Assembly (NCBI RefSeq): GCF_036231355.1
Contig: NZ_CP109496.1
Location: forward strand, 2,852,001 to 2,916,000
Reading direction: 5' to 3'
DNA length: 64,000 bases
From: Streptomyces sp. NBC_01431
GTDB taxonomy: Bacteria > Actinomycetota > Actinomycetes > Streptomycetales > Streptomycetaceae
The notes under the pieces were generated by a model that had not been told where the DNA came from, did not search any database, and saw only the letters and a list, made by a program, of their open reading frames with translations. Positions 8,276-17,151 of the stretch are shown one piece after another (the stretch's first letter is position 1; every line of letters starts with the position of its first letter). Both the position numbers and the translations under genes were made by a program.

Positions 8276-9793
8276 CTAGACCCCGGTGATGGCCTCGGCG
8301 GCCGCGCGGCCGCACACCCGGGCCGCGCCGTGCGTGGCGATGTGCAGGGCGCCGCGCGGCGTGGCGCGGGGCACGCCCATCTCGACCACGACCGTGTCCG
8401 GGCGGGCCGCGAGGAGTCCGTCCAGGGCCGCCGCCATCCAGGGGTGGCGGTGTTCGTCGCGTACGACCGCGACGATGCGGCGCTCACCGGCCGCCGCGAG
8501 CACGTCGGCGGCGGCGCTGTCGGTCCCGAAGGTGCCGCCCTCGGTGCCGGGCAGCAGGGCGGCGAGCTCGCCGCCGATGCTCCAGGGGGTCTCGCTGCTC
8601 ACCGCGATGTTCATGACGGGCGTGAACGTCGCCACGTACGGCGCCGTCTCCAGCGGACGCCAGGACGGCGCCGCGGTGACGCGGGCGGCCCGGCGTGCGG
8701 CCACCAGGCCGATGTCGCTGCCGGTGCCGGGCGCGGTCCCCTCCTGCACCGCCGCGCCCGGCGCCGCCACGTCCCCCCTGGCCTGCTGGGTCCACGCCGC
8801 CAGCGCACGTACCCGTGCGGCGGCGTCGGCCAGGCGTTCCTCGGCCAGCTCGCCGTCCCGTACCGCCTTGACCAGCGCGTCGCGCAGCCGCAGTACGGTG
8901 CCCTCGTCGGCCAGGCCGCCGCCGACGCACAGGGCGTCGGCGCCCGCCGCGATCGCGAGGACGGAGCCTCGCTCGATGCCGACCGTCCCGGCGATGGCCT
9001 GCATCTCCACCGCGTCCGAGACGATCAGCCCGTCGTAGCCGAGCTCCTCGCGCAGCAGTCCGGTGAGGATGCGCGGGCTGAGCGTGGCGGGACGGGCGGG
9101 GTCGAGCGCGGGAAGAAGGATATGCGCGCTCATGACCGACTTGGAACCCGCCGCGATCGCGGCGCGGAAAGGCACCAGCTCACGCTGGTGCAGCGTGTCG
9201 AGATCCACATCGATGCGGGGCATCGCGTGGTGCGAGTCGACATTGGTGTCGCCGTGGCCGGGGAAGTGCTTGGTGCAGGCGGCGACCCCGGCGGCCTGGA
9301 GGCCCTCGATGTAGGCGGCGGTGTGCCGGGCCACCAGGTCGGTCTCGGCCCCGAAGGCCCGTACCCCGATGATCGGGTTGTCCGGGTTGGAGTTCACGTC
9401 GGCGGACGGCGCCCAGTTGAGGTTGACGCCGCACTCGGCGAGCCGGCGGCCGAGTTCGCGGGCGACCTCGCGGGTCAGCTCCACGTCGTCGACCGCGCCG
9501 AGCGCGAGGTTGCCGGGGAAGGAGGAGCCGGTACGGACCTCGATCCGGGTGACGTCACCGCCCTCCTCGTCGATGGCCACCAGGAGGTCGTCCCGCTCGG
9601 CCCTCAACTGGGCGGTGAGCTCGGCCACTTGGGGCGCGGAGACGATGTTGCGGCCGAACAGCCCGACGGAGGAGAGGCCTTCGCCGATGCGGCGGAGCAG
9701 CCAGTCCGGCGCGCTGGTGCCGGTGAACCCGGGCTGGAGGACGGCGAGCGCGTCGCGGGTCAGTGTGTCGGAACCCGTGGTCATTGTCGTCAT
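8276..9793 (-). CDS. dasD: Intracellular GH3 beta-N-acetylglucosaminidase
   Basis: This 505-residue NagZ-type glycoside hydrolase family 3 enzyme splits imported chito-oligosaccharides to GlcNAc. Visible signatures are KHFPGHGDTNVDSH (residues 175-188, the general acid/base His-Asp loop) and SDAVEMQ with nucleophile Asp260. There is no signal peptide, which fits cytoplasmic hydrolysis after DasABC import. It starts 9 bp after dasC. An alternative ATG is 9 bp downstream (9784). Position downstream of dasABC with a terminator after it makes it the last gene of the das transcript. Confidence 0.93.
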   Translation of the reverse strand: MTTMTTGSDTLTRDALAVLQPGFTGTSAPDWLLRRIGEGLSSVGLFGRNIVSAPQVAELTAQLRAERDDLLVAIDEEGGDVTRIEVRTGSSFPGNLALGAVDDVELTREVARELGRRLAECGVNLNWAPSADVNSNPDNPIIGVRAFGAETDLVARHTAAYIEGLQAAGVAACTKHFPGHGDTNVDSHHAMPRIDVDLDTLHQRELVPFRAAIAAGSKSVMSAHILLPALDPARPATLSPRILTGLLREELGYDGLIVSDAVEMQAIAGTVGIERGSVLAIAAGADALCVGGGLADEGTVLRLRDALVKAVRDGELAEERLADAAARVRALAAWTQQARGDVAAPGAAVQEGTAPGTGSDIGLVAARRAARVTAAPSWRPLETAPYVATFTPVMNIAVSSETPWSIGGELAALLPGTEGGTFGTDSAAADVLAAAGERRIVAVVRDEHRHPWMAAALDGLLAARPDTVVVEMGVPRATPRGALHIATHGAARVCGRAAAEAITGV

Positions 9794-9802
9794 GGGGCGG
9801 GG

Positions 9803-10657
9803 TTATCCCTTCACTGCGCCGGCCGTCAGACCCGCGGCCATCTTGCGCTGGACGAGGAGGAAGAGAACCACGATGGGGACGGCCATCATCGTGGATCCGG
9901 CCATCATGGGGGCGTACTCGGTGCCGTGCTGGGTGGTGAAGTTGGACAGCCACACGGTCGCGGTCTGGTGGTTCTGGCTCATCAGCATCAGGGCGTAGAG
10001 GTACTCGTTCCACGCCTGGATGAAACCGTAGACGGAGGTCGCCACCATGCCGGGGGCGAGCAGGGGGAAGACCACCCGGATGAAGGCGCCGGTGCGGCTG
10101 CACCCGTCGACCATGGCCGCCTCCTCCAGCTCCTTGGGGACGTTGACGATGAATCCGCGCAGCGTCCAGACCGTGAAGGGCAGGATGAAGGTCAGGTACG
10201 TGATGATCAGGCCCGAGAGCTTGTCGTACTGGCCGAGGTCGTTGAGCAGCAGGAAGACCGGGATGATCATGGCGACCAGCGGCACCATCTGGACCGCGAG
10301 GATGCCGACGATGACGACCTTGCGGCCGCGAAAGGCGAAGCGGGAGATGGCGAGCGCGGCGAGCAGGCCGACCGCGATGCCGATCACGACCACGACCACG
10401 GAGACGGTCAGGGACCGCCCGATGGAGCCCCAGAAGTCGCCGATCTGGAGCGCCCGCCGGAAGTTGTCGAGCGTGAAGTTCGTCGGGAACAGGTGCGGAT
10501 CGGGGTCGATCGCGTCCTTGGCGGGCTTGAACGCGGTGTTCAGCATCCAGTAGACCGGGAAGCCCGCGGTGACGAAGACGAGCAGGCCGAGCAGGTTCCA
10601 GCCGAGCTTGGTCTTCTTGCGGGCGGGGCGGGCGAGCGCCGCGGTTGAGGCAGCCAT
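9803..10657 (-). CDS. dasC: ABC sugar permease, chitobiose importer
   Basis: This is a MalG-type permease of about 284 residues with six membrane spans and the conserved EAA loop (EEAAMVDGCSRTGAFIRVVFPLL, of which EAAMVDG is the core) that docks the ATPase. With DasB it forms the channel of the N,N'-diacetylchitobiose importer. The ATPase is supplied in trans by the shared MsiK in Streptomyces (established), consistent with no ATPase gene here. The ATG at 10657 has GGGGGC seven bases upstream. An in-frame GTG at 10690 overlaps the dasB stop (GTGA) and could be the true, coupled start. Confidence 0.92.
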   Translation of the reverse strand: MAASTAALARPARKKTKLGWNLLGLLVFVTAGFPVYWMLNTAFKPAKDAIDPDPHLFPTNFTLDNFRRALQIGDFWGSIGRSLTVSVVVVVIGIAVGLLAALAISRFAFRGRKVVIVGILAVQMVPLVAMIIPVFLLLNDLGQYDKLSGLIITYLTFILPFTVWTLRGFIVNVPKELEEAAMVDGCSRTGAFIRVVFPLLAPGMVATSVYGFIQAWNEYLYALMLMSQNHQTATVWLSNFTTQHGTEYAPMMAGSTMMAVPIVVLFLLVQRKMAAGLTAGAVKG

Positions 10658-10686
10658 GACTACGCCCCCATTTCCGTTCGCGGGGC

Positions 10687-11685
10687 TCACTCGACGTCCC
10701 CGATCTTGAGCATCTGGCGCATGTACACCGCGATCACACCGAGCAGCAGGATCACGGTGAGCAGGGCGATCGCGGAGCCCTGGGAGTAGTCGTTGACCAC
10801 GAAGGCCTTCTCGTACGAGTACGTGGTGAGCAGCTGGAAATCGGCTTCGGGGTGGCCGCCGCGCATCACGAAGACCTGAGGGAAGACGCCCATGTCCCAG
10901 ATGACGGAGAGCGTCGCGAGCATCACGATGATGGGCTTGAGGATCGGCATGGTGACGTGCCGGAACACCCCCCAGGATCCGGCGCCGTCGAGCCGGGCGG
11001 CCTCTTCGAGTTCCTTGGGGACCTGGGTGAGGCCGGCACTGAGCGTGATGACGACGAACGGCACCGCGCCCCAGACCACGAGCAGCATGATGACGGCGAG
11101 GCCCTGGGTGCCGTCGGCGAACCAGTTGTGGCCGTGCATCTCGACGCCGGGCAGCTGGCTGAGCAGCCAGTTGAGGACGCCGAAGTCGGAGTCGAACATC
11201 CACTTGAAGACGGTGATCGCCACGACGATGGGCATGCCCCAACTCGCCACCAGGGCAATGTTGATGAGCGTCTTGACCCAGCCCGAGACCCGCTGGAGCA
11301 GCAGGGCGATCAGCATGCCGATGACCATGGTCAGGATGACCGCGGTGGCGGCGAAGAGGATGGTGCGTACGACGACGTGCCAGAACTCGGCGTCACCGAG
11401 GACGTTGCTGAAGTTGTCGAAGCCGACCGACTCGGCGGCCTGGAATCCCCACAGCTGCGGCTGCCCGAACTTCTGGAAGGACAGGGTGACCAGACGGACC
11501 AGCGGATAGCCGAGGACGAGCGCGAGGACGAGCAGACAGGGTGCGAGCAGTGCCCAGGGCACCGCCGCTCCCCCGCCCGTGCCGCGCTTCTTCCCCGGCT
11601 TGCCGGGTTGACCGGATCCAGCACCCGGTAGTGGGTCGCGCCGCGCCGGCGGCACCTTGGCGGTGGTTGTCTCTGCGGCACTCAT
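10687..11685 (-). CDS. dasB: ABC sugar permease, chitobiose importer
   Basis: This 332-residue MalF-type permease has six membrane spans after a 40-residue charged N-terminus. The EAA loop reads EEAARLDGAGSWGVFRHV. The ATG at 11685 is preceded by AGGAG six bases upstream, while the longer open frame has no SD. It lies between dasA and dasC, and a strong hairpin separates it from dasA, so it may be expressed at a lower level than the binding protein. Confidence 0.93.
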   Translation of the reverse strand: MSAAETTTAKVPPARRDPLPGAGSGQPGKPGKKRGTGGGAAVPWALLAPCLLVLALVLGYPLVRLVTLSFQKFGQPQLWGFQAAESVGFDNFSNVLGDAEFWHVVVRTILFAATAVILTMVIGMLIALLLQRVSGWVKTLINIALVASWGMPIVVAITVFKWMFDSDFGVLNWLLSQLPGVEMHGHNWFADGTQGLAVIMLLVVWGAVPFVVITLSAGLTQVPKELEEAARLDGAGSWGVFRHVTMPILKPIIVMLATLSVIWDMGVFPQVFVMRGGHPEADFQLLTTYSYEKAFVVNDYSQGSAIALLTVILLLGVIAVYMRQMLKIGDVE

Positions 11686-11720
11686 CGCGTGCTCCTGGTG
11701 ATCCCTCTCTGGAACTGGCC

Positions 11721-11755
11721 GGGCAGGGCCCCGTCGTGGTGACGGGGCCCTGCCC
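11721..11755 (-). terminator. Intercistronic hairpin between dasA and dasB
   Basis: A perfect 15-bp GC-rich inverted repeat (11721-11735 with 11741-11755) with a GTGGT loop starts 6 bp after the dasA stop. Since dasB follows only 36 bp later without an evident promoter, it probably acts as a partial terminator or mRNA 3'-end stabiliser that raises dasA over dasBC. Confidence 0.75.
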
Positions 11756-11760
11756 AAAGG

Positions 11761-13041
11761 TCACTTGGTGTTGATGACCTTGTCGATCGCGGCGTCCGCG
11801 TCCTTCGCGGCGGCCTCGACCGTCTGCTTGCCGGTACCGATGTTCTGCAGCATGGTCTGCAGGACCTGGGCCTTCTCGACCTGGCCCCAGCCCGGCGCCA
11901 TCGGCACGAACCAGCTGGACTCGGCCGCGGTGGCCGGAACGGCCGTCTTCGGGTCCGACTTCAGCGGTGCGAGGTCCGTCTTGTTGTTGGGCAGGTTGCC
12001 CTTGGCGATCAGGCCCTTCTGGCCCTGGGTCCCGGTGAGCGCGTTGATCCACTCGGCCGCGAGGCCCTGGGCCTTGGACTTGACCGGGACGGCGAGGTCC
12101 GAGCCGCCGAGGAAGACCGGCATGGCCTTGCCGGACGGGGCCGGCATCACAAAGCTCTCGATCTTGTCGGCGAGCTTGCCGACCTTGTCGTTCTCCGGCA
12201 GGGCGGCGTTGGCGCCCTCCCAGGCCGGGCTGAAGACGAGGCCGGACTTGCCCTGGCCGTAGACGATCGGGCGGTCGGACTCGTCCTTGGTCTTGTCGCC
12301 CTTCATGTACTTGTCGACGACGTTCTTGAACTCGGTGAGGCCCTTGACGGACTCCGGCGAGGACAGGTTGGCCTTGAACTGGCCGCCGTCCTCCTTCGCG
12401 ATGGAGCCGCCGGCGTCGTACACGAAGGACATGGCCGCGTACCAGTCACGGGTGGGCTGGTACCAGGCGCTGAACTTGTCGCCCTGCTTGGCCTGGATCT
12501 TGTCCAGGTCGGCGGTCAGCTCGGGGTACGTCTTCGGGGTCGCGGTGATGCCCGCATCGGCGGCGATGTCCTTGCGCCAGGTCGCCGTGCGGCCACCGGC
12601 GTAGTAGGGGACGCCGTAGGTCTTGCCGTTGTAGGTGACGGAGGACTTGAGGCCGTCCAGCCAGGCGGCGGAGTTGTCGAACTTCGAGGGGTCGACCTCG
12701 GCGAACGCGCCCTTGATCGAGTAGGACAGCATCTCGGTGTTGCCCATCTCGACCACGTCCGGCGCCTTGTCGGTGGCGAGGACGGCGTCCAGCTTGGCGT
12801 TCTTGTCCGGCCAGCCGTAGTACTCGTGGTTGATCTTCAGACCGGGGTGCTTGGCGATGATGGCGTCGTCCGCCGCCTTCACCAGTTCGGGCCAGTTCTT
12901 CTGCGCGTCGACCGTCAGCCAGACGGTGAGTTCCTTGGCGTCGCCCCCCGCGGCGCCGTCCTTCTTGTCACTGCCGCCGCAGGCCGCGGCGCCGATCATG
13001 ATGCCCGCGACGCCGATTGCCGCGATGAGCTTGCGCTTCAC
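11761..13041 (-). CDS. dasA: Chito-oligosaccharide-binding lipoprotein of ABC importer
   Basis: This 426-residue extracellular solute-binding protein (family 1) has a lipoprotein signal: KRK, a hydrophobic core and the lipobox-like AAAC-GG with the modified Cys at about residue 20. GTG at 13041 is chosen because GAGGAG lies six bases upstream. It binds GlcNAc oligomers outside the membrane and feeds DasBC. Two dre-type sites (13133, 13157) lie about 92-128 bp upstream, as in S. coelicolor where dasA is the strongest DasR target. Confidence 0.94.
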   Translation of the reverse strand: MKRKLIAAIGVAGIMIGAAACGGSDKKDGAAGGDAKELTVWLTVDAQKNWPELVKAADDAIIAKHPGLKINHEYYGWPDKNAKLDAVLATDKAPDVVEMGNTEMLSYSIKGAFAEVDPSKFDNSAAWLDGLKSSVTYNGKTYGVPYYAGGRTATWRKDIAADAGITATPKTYPELTADLDKIQAKQGDKFSAWYQPTRDWYAAMSFVYDAGGSIAKEDGGQFKANLSSPESVKGLTEFKNVVDKYMKGDKTKDESDRPIVYGQGKSGLVFSPAWEGANAALPENDKVGKLADKIESFVMPAPSGKAMPVFLGGSDLAVPVKSKAQGLAAEWINALTGTQGQKGLIAKGNLPNNKTDLAPLKSDPKTAVPATAAESSWFVPMAPGWGQVEKAQVLQTMLQNIGTGKQTVEAAAKDADAAIDKVINTK

Positions 13042-13132
13042 GCCACTCTCCTCAGGGATGACTGAAACCCCCCGCCCACCGCGATGCCACATACGACGAG
13101 TACTGCCCGTGGGGCTGGGTTCTGGTCTTTAA

Positions 13133-13144
13133 TGGTTTAGACCA
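13133..13144. promoter_or_regulatory. dre operator 1 of dasA
   Basis: TGGTTTAGACCA followed by GT has one mismatch to the dre core. It is 92 bp from the dasA start. Confidence 0.85.
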
Positions 13145-13156
13145 GTACCGGGAGCT

Positions 13157-13168
13157 TGGCCTAGACCT
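13157..13168. promoter_or_regulatory. dre operator 2 of dasA, degenerate
   Basis: TGGCCTAGACCT shows two mismatches to the dre core. Its centre is 24 bp from that of operator 1, about two helix turns. In S. coelicolor dasA likewise carries a strong and a weak site. Confidence 0.6.
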
Positions 13169-13323
13169 TTAGGGGTGTCAAGAGTCGATAAGAACGCCGA
13201 GACCGTCCGTTATCGGACCGACACCTCGCCGTCCACGACTCCCCACAACTCGCCCCCCACCGGCCCCGTTCACGGCCCGTCGGCCCGCCCGGCCCACCCT
13301 CCGGAACACCGCCTGGGCTTTAA

Positions 13324-13335
13324 TGGTTTAGACCA
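13324..13335. promoter_or_regulatory. dre operator of dasR
   Basis: TGGTTTAGACCA is identical in core to dasA operator 1 and lies 144 bp before the dasR GTG. It fits autoregulation. Confidence 0.8.
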
Positions 13336-13478
13336 ACTTGCATACTCCCCCGCACGTCCGCCGCGCGGCGGTGTATAAGAAGGCTGTCGATCGCGTTACC
13401 CGACCGACACCCTGACGGAGGGCGACGACCCGTGACCGGTCCGTGCCACCATGTGAGCCGCGACAGACGGAGGAGCCG

Positions 13479-14279
13479 GTGACGGCAGCAGCGCACCACT
13501 CGGGAAGGCAGGCCATGGCCACCGACGGGAGCGGCAGCGAGACGGAGGCGGGCGCCGGCGCCCGTACCGCCCGCGTGCCCAAGTACTACCGGCTCAAGCG
13601 CCACTTGCTGGAGATGACGGAGACCCTGCCGCCCGGCACCCCGGTGCCGCCCGAGCGCACCCTCGCCGCCGAGTTCGACACCTCCCGCACCACCGTGCGC
13701 CAGGCCCTTCAGGAGCTGGTCGTCGAGGGCCGCCTGGAGCGCATCCAGGGCAAGGGCACGTTCGTCGCCAAGCCGAAGGTCTCCCAGCCGCTCCAACTCT
13801 CCTCGTACACCGAGGACATGCGAGCCCAGGGCCTGGAACCGACCTCACAGCTCCTGGACATCGGCTACGTCACCGCCGACGACACCCTCGCCGGGTTGCT
13901 CGACATCACCGCGGGCGGCCGGGTGCTGCGCATCGAACGGCTGCGCCTGGCGAGCGGCGAGCCGATGGCCATCGAGACCACCCACCTGTCCGCCAAGCGC
14001 TTCCCCGCGCTGCGCCGCTCCCTGGTCAAGTACACCTCGCTCTACACCGCGCTCGCCGAGGTGTACGGAGTGCGCCTCGCGGAGGCCGAGGAGACCATCG
14101 AGACCTCGCTCGCCACCCCGCGCGAAGCTGGGCTGCTCGGCACCGATGTGGGCCTGCCCATGCTGATGCTGTCCCGCCACTCGCTCGACGGCGACGGCGA
14201 GCCGGTGGAGTGGGTGCGGTCGGTCTACCGGGGCGACCGGTACAAGTTCGTGGCGAGACTCAAGCGCCCCACCGACTGA
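13479..14279 (+). CDS. dasR: GntR/HutC-family repressor DasR
   Basis: This 266-residue global regulator of aminosugar use, development and antibiotic production has an N-terminal winged helix (about 30-100; recognition part [13 protein letters not shown], wing [11 protein letters not shown]) and a C-terminal UTRA effector domain binding glucosamine-6-phosphate or GlcNAc-6-phosphate. The sequence is nearly that of S. coelicolor DasR from [10 protein letters not shown] onward. GTG at 13479 has GGAGGAG five bases upstream; an ATG 33 bp later is an alternative. The first 20-odd residues are the variable part. Its last codons begin a 15-bp tandem repeat. Confidence 0.96.
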   Translation: MTAAAHHSGRQAMATDGSGSETEAGAGARTARVPKYYRLKRHLLEMTETLPPGTPVPPERTLAAEFDTSRTTVRQALQELVVEGRLERIQGKGTFVAKPKVSQPLQLSSYTEDMRAQGLEPTSQLLDIGYVTADDTLAGLLDITAGGRVLRIERLRLASGEPMAIETTHLSAKRFPALRRSLVKYTSLYTALAEVYGVRLAEAEETIETSLATPREAGLLGTDVGLPMLMLSRHSLDGDGEPVEWVRSVYRGDRYKFVARLKRPTD

Positions 14280-14345
14280 CGGTCCACCAGCCGGCCGTCC
14301 ACCGACTGACGATCCACCGGCTGACGGTCCGCCGACTGACGATCC
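14271..14345. repeat. 15-bp tandem repeat, five units, starting at the dasR stop
   Basis: Units of consensus ACCGACTGACGGTCC start at 14271, 14286 (diverged), 14301, 14316 and 14331. The first unit contains the last dasR codons and stop (ACC GAC TGA), so the array looks like slippage expansion of the gene end. Confidence 0.85.
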
Positions 14346-14471
14346 ACCACATCCGCGCCATCGTCCGCTATCCGGACGGGGGTTCCCTTGACCGGCGACG
14401 TCCCCTAGATTTCCTGCGCATTACCGAAGTGATCCAACACACAGGTGATCGTGAGGGGACGGAGCCACCCA

Positions 14472-14738
14472 ATGCCGGAATCGACGGAAGTGAAGAGACC
14501 GGTGATCACGCCCTTGCGCGTGGTCATCGCGCTCTGCCTGATCGCGCCCTTCGTGGCGATGATGTGGGTGAGCTCGTACGCCAAGACCGACCCGAAGCTC
14601 GGCGGCATCCCGTTCTTCTACTGGTACCAGATGCTCTGGGTGCTCATCTCCACCGCGCTCACGATGATCGCGTACAAGCTCTGGCAGCACGACCAGCGCT
14701 CGCGCACCTCTGACGAGAAGGGGGGTGCGTCCGCGTGA
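14472..14738 (+). CDS. DUF3311 small membrane subunit
   Basis: This 88-residue protein has two transmembrane helices (about 12-34 and 48-68) and a charged tail. DUF3311 proteins regularly precede SSS symporters, as here, with a GTGA overlap to the next gene. They are thought to be a small partner of the transporter (inferred from conserved pairing, as in the MctC and actinobacterial acetate-type systems). GGAG lies 9 bases before the ATG. Confidence 0.85.
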   Translation: MPESTEVKRPVITPLRVVIALCLIAPFVAMMWVSSYAKTDPKLGGIPFFYWYQMLWVLISTALTMIAYKLWQHDQRSRTSDEKGGASA

Positions 14739-16351
14739 AGCATGGCGTGAACGGCGTCGCGCTCGGCGTCTTCATCTTCTTCTTCCTGGCCGTCACGGTC
14801 CTCGGCTTCATGGCCGCCCGCTGGCGCAAGGCCGAGAACGAGCACACCCTCGACGAATGGGGCCTGGGCGGGCGCTCGTTCGGCACCTGGGTCACCTGGT
14901 TCCTGCTCGGCGGCGACCTCTACACGGCGTACACCTTCGTCGCGGTGCCCGCCGCGGTGTACGCGGCGGGTGCGGCGGGCTTCTTCGCCGTGCCCTACAC
15001 GATCCTCGTCTACCCGCTGGTCTTCACCTTCCTGCCGCGCCTGTGGTCGGTCTCGCACAAGCACGGCTACGTCACCACCTCGGACTTCGTGCGCGGCCGG
15101 TTCGGTTCGAAGGGCCTCTCCCTCGCGGTCGCGGTGACCGGCATCCTCGCGACGATGCCGTACATCGCACTCCAACTGGTCGGCATCCAGGCCGTGTTGG
15201 ACGTCATGGGCGTGGGCGGCGAGTCCAGCAACTGGTTCGTCAAGGACCTGCCGCTGCTCATCGCCTTCGCGGTGCTCGCGGCGTACACCTACTCCTCCGG
15301 GCTGCGCGCCCCCGCGCTGATCGCGTTCGTCAAGGACGGACTGATCTACCTCGTCATCGCGGTCGCGATCATCTACATCCCGATCAAGCTGGGCGGCTTC
15401 GACGCCATCTTCAGCGCGGCGCAGCACAAGTTCGCGGGGCCGCCCGGCGGGAAGCCCACCGGGGCGATCGCGCCCGGCGAGGCGAGCCAGTGGACGTACG
15501 CCACCCTCGCGCTCGGCTCGGCGCTCGCGCTCTTCATGTACCCGCACTCGGTCACCGCGACGCTGTCCTCGCGCAGCCGCAACGTCATCCGCCGCAACAC
15601 CACGATCCTGCCGCTGTACTCGCTGATGCTGGGCCTGCTCGCGCTGCTCGGCTTCATGGCGATCGCGGCGGGCGTCAAGGTCACCAACGGCCAGCTGGCG
15701 ATCCCGCAGCTGTTCGAGGACATGTTCCCGGACTGGTTCGCGGGCGTGGCGTTCGCGGCGATCGGCATCGGCGCGCTGGTTCCCGCGGCGATCATGTCGA
15801 TCGCCGCGGCCAACCTGTTCACCCGCAACATCTACAAGGACTTCATCAAGCCGGACGCGACGCCCAAGCAGGAGGCCCAGGTCTCCAAGTTCGTGTCGCT
15901 GCTGGTGAAGGTCGGCGCGCTGGTCTTCGTCCTCACCATGGACAAGACGGTGGCCATCAACTTCCAGCTGCTGGGCGGCATCTGGATCCTTCAGACCTTC
16001 CCGGCCCTGGTCGGCGGCCTGTTCACCCGCTGGTTCCACCGCTGGGCGCTGCTCGCGGGCTGGGCGGTCGGCATGGCCTACGGCACGCTCGCGGCGTACG
16101 GGGTCGCCTCGCCCACCCAGAAGCACTTCGGCGGCTCCTCCAAGGAGATCCCGGGCATCGGCGAGATCGGCTACATCGGCCTCACCGCGTTCGTCCTGAA
16201 CGTGGTGGTAACGGTGGTCCTGACCTTCGTCCTGCGCGCCGTGAAGGCCCCCGACGGCATCGACGAGACCTCGCCCGCCGACTACACCGCGGACGCGGGC
16301 GACCCGGGCGTCGCCACGGAGCTGCCGGCGACGGCGGGCGCGGTGCACTGA
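14735..16351 (+). CDS. Sodium:solute symporter (SSS family), monocarboxylate-type
   Basis: This 538-residue symporter has about 13 hydrophobic spans, the early WGLGGRSFGTWVTWFLLGGD block and GGIWILQTFPALVGGLF near the C-terminus, typical of the SSS/MctC branch that takes up pyruvate, acetate or propionate. The substrate cannot be fixed from sequence. GTG start overlaps the DUF3311 stop by 4 bp (GTGA), so the pair is co-translated. It follows dasR but is separated by 190 bp and probably has its own promoter. Confidence 0.88.
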   Translation: MKHGVNGVALGVFIFFFLAVTVLGFMAARWRKAENEHTLDEWGLGGRSFGTWVTWFLLGGDLYTAYTFVAVPAAVYAAGAAGFFAVPYTILVYPLVFTFLPRLWSVSHKHGYVTTSDFVRGRFGSKGLSLAVAVTGILATMPYIALQLVGIQAVLDVMGVGGESSNWFVKDLPLLIAFAVLAAYTYSSGLRAPALIAFVKDGLIYLVIAVAIIYIPIKLGGFDAIFSAAQHKFAGPPGGKPTGAIAPGEASQWTYATLALGSALALFMYPHSVTATLSSRSRNVIRRNTTILPLYSLMLGLLALLGFMAIAAGVKVTNGQLAIPQLFEDMFPDWFAGVAFAAIGIGALVPAAIMSIAAANLFTRNIYKDFIKPDATPKQEAQVSKFVSLLVKVGALVFVLTMDKTVAINFQLLGGIWILQTFPALVGGLFTRWFHRWALLAGWAVGMAYGTLAAYGVASPTQKHFGGSSKEIPGIGEIGYIGLTAFVLNVVVTVVLTFVLRAVKAPDGIDETSPADYTADAGDPGVATELPATAGAVH

Positions 16352-16373
16352 GTTCTGGCGGTACCTGTACGCG

Positions 16374-16412
16374 GAAGGGCCGCCGCATCCCGGAAGGGTG
16401 CGGCGGCCCTTC
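16374..16412. terminator. Bidirectional terminator between symporter and Uma2 gene
   Basis: A 17-bp stem (16374-16390 with 16396-16412) with one G-U type mismatch and a CGGAA loop lies between two convergent genes. Confidence 0.85.
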
Positions 16413-16424
16413 TGTGCGCGTTGG

Positions 16425-17009
16425 TCAGCGCACCCAGTCCTTGAGCTGCTCGGTCTGGAGGGTGATGTTCACCGGGTCGGGAAGCTCGATGTCCTTACCG
16501 AAGGGCACGGTGCGGATGCTCTCGTAACGCATGCCGTCAGGCTCGCTGCGGACGGTGACCTCGCAGCGCTCCCGGTCGATGAGGAGGTACACAGGGATTC
16601 CGGTCTCTGCGTAGGCGCGCGGCTTCTCGTTTCGATCACGCGCGTCCGTGTCGGAGTCGTACGAGGTGACCTCGACAACCATGAGGACGGGTGCCGGATC
16701 AGCCCACTCCCCCTGCCCCACAAACGCGTCGTCCGGAGCCATGGACGCGTCCGGGCGCGCGCGACCCGAACGGTATTCCTGAACCGCCAACCCCCGCTCG
16801 ACGTGAAGCCACAACTCAGGCCGATGCTGCATACAAATGCGAGCCAGCCACAGAACGATTCGGTCGTGGTCCCCGTCCGGCACGGCCTTGACCCCCAGCT
16901 TCCCGTCAATGAATTCAAGCCGCAGCCCCTCGACCTCGCGGGCACCTACGCGCGCGAGGGTCTCGAAGTCTTCGGTCTGCATCTGGGCCCGGTAAGTCAT
17001 GACGACCAT
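16425..17009 (-). CDS. Uma2-family (DUF820) putative endonuclease
   Basis: This 194-residue protein has the PD-(D/E)XK-like DUF820 core: RPDASMAP, then VVEVTSYDSDTDARDRNEKPRAY with the last block around residues 112-134 (E-V-T-S ... K), and GIPVYLLID. The family is amplified in Streptomyces and cyanobacteria. Nuclease activity is predicted from fold only. ATG at 17009 is used; another ATG is 9 bp further in. It is divergent from the nrdAB control region and stands alone. Confidence 0.8.
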   Translation of the reverse strand: MVVMTYRAQMQTEDFETLARVGAREVEGLRLEFIDGKLGVKAVPDGDHDRIVLWLARICMQHRPELWLHVERGLAVQEYRSGRARPDASMAPDDAFVGQGEWADPAPVLMVVEVTSYDSDTDARDRNEKPRAYAETGIPVYLLIDRERCEVTVRSEPDGMRYESIRTVPFGKDIELPDPVNITLQTEQLKDWVR

Positions 17010-17104
17010 GCCTCACTCGCCTTCCTCGACGGTCTGTCATCGACCATAGCGGAGGCCGCTGACACTTGCCCGGCTTCCATCCGATGCCCCCTCACGCACA
17101 CGCG

Positions 17105-17151
17105 ACACAACATGTGGGGGGTGCTCTTGGCAGTGCCCCCCACATGTATGC
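17105..17151 (+). promoter_or_regulatory. Paired NrdR-like boxes forming an inverted repeat
   Basis: Two boxes, ACACAACATGTGGGGG (17105-17120) and CCCCCACATGTATGCT (17136-17151), each match the NrdR consensus around ACATGT. Their centres are 32 bp apart, three helix turns, as required for NrdR. They also form a perfect 12-bp inverted repeat (17110-17121 with 17136-17147). Confidence 0.65.

Larger units (their letters stand above)
13042..13478. promoter_or_regulatory. Divergent dasA/dasR control region
   Basis: This 437-bp intergenic region carries three dre-type operators, two close to dasA and one close to dasR. An 18-bp stretch ending in TGGTTTAGACCA occurs twice (about 13127 and 13318), so the two best operators share flanking sequence. 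I see no further gene. Confidence 0.85.
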
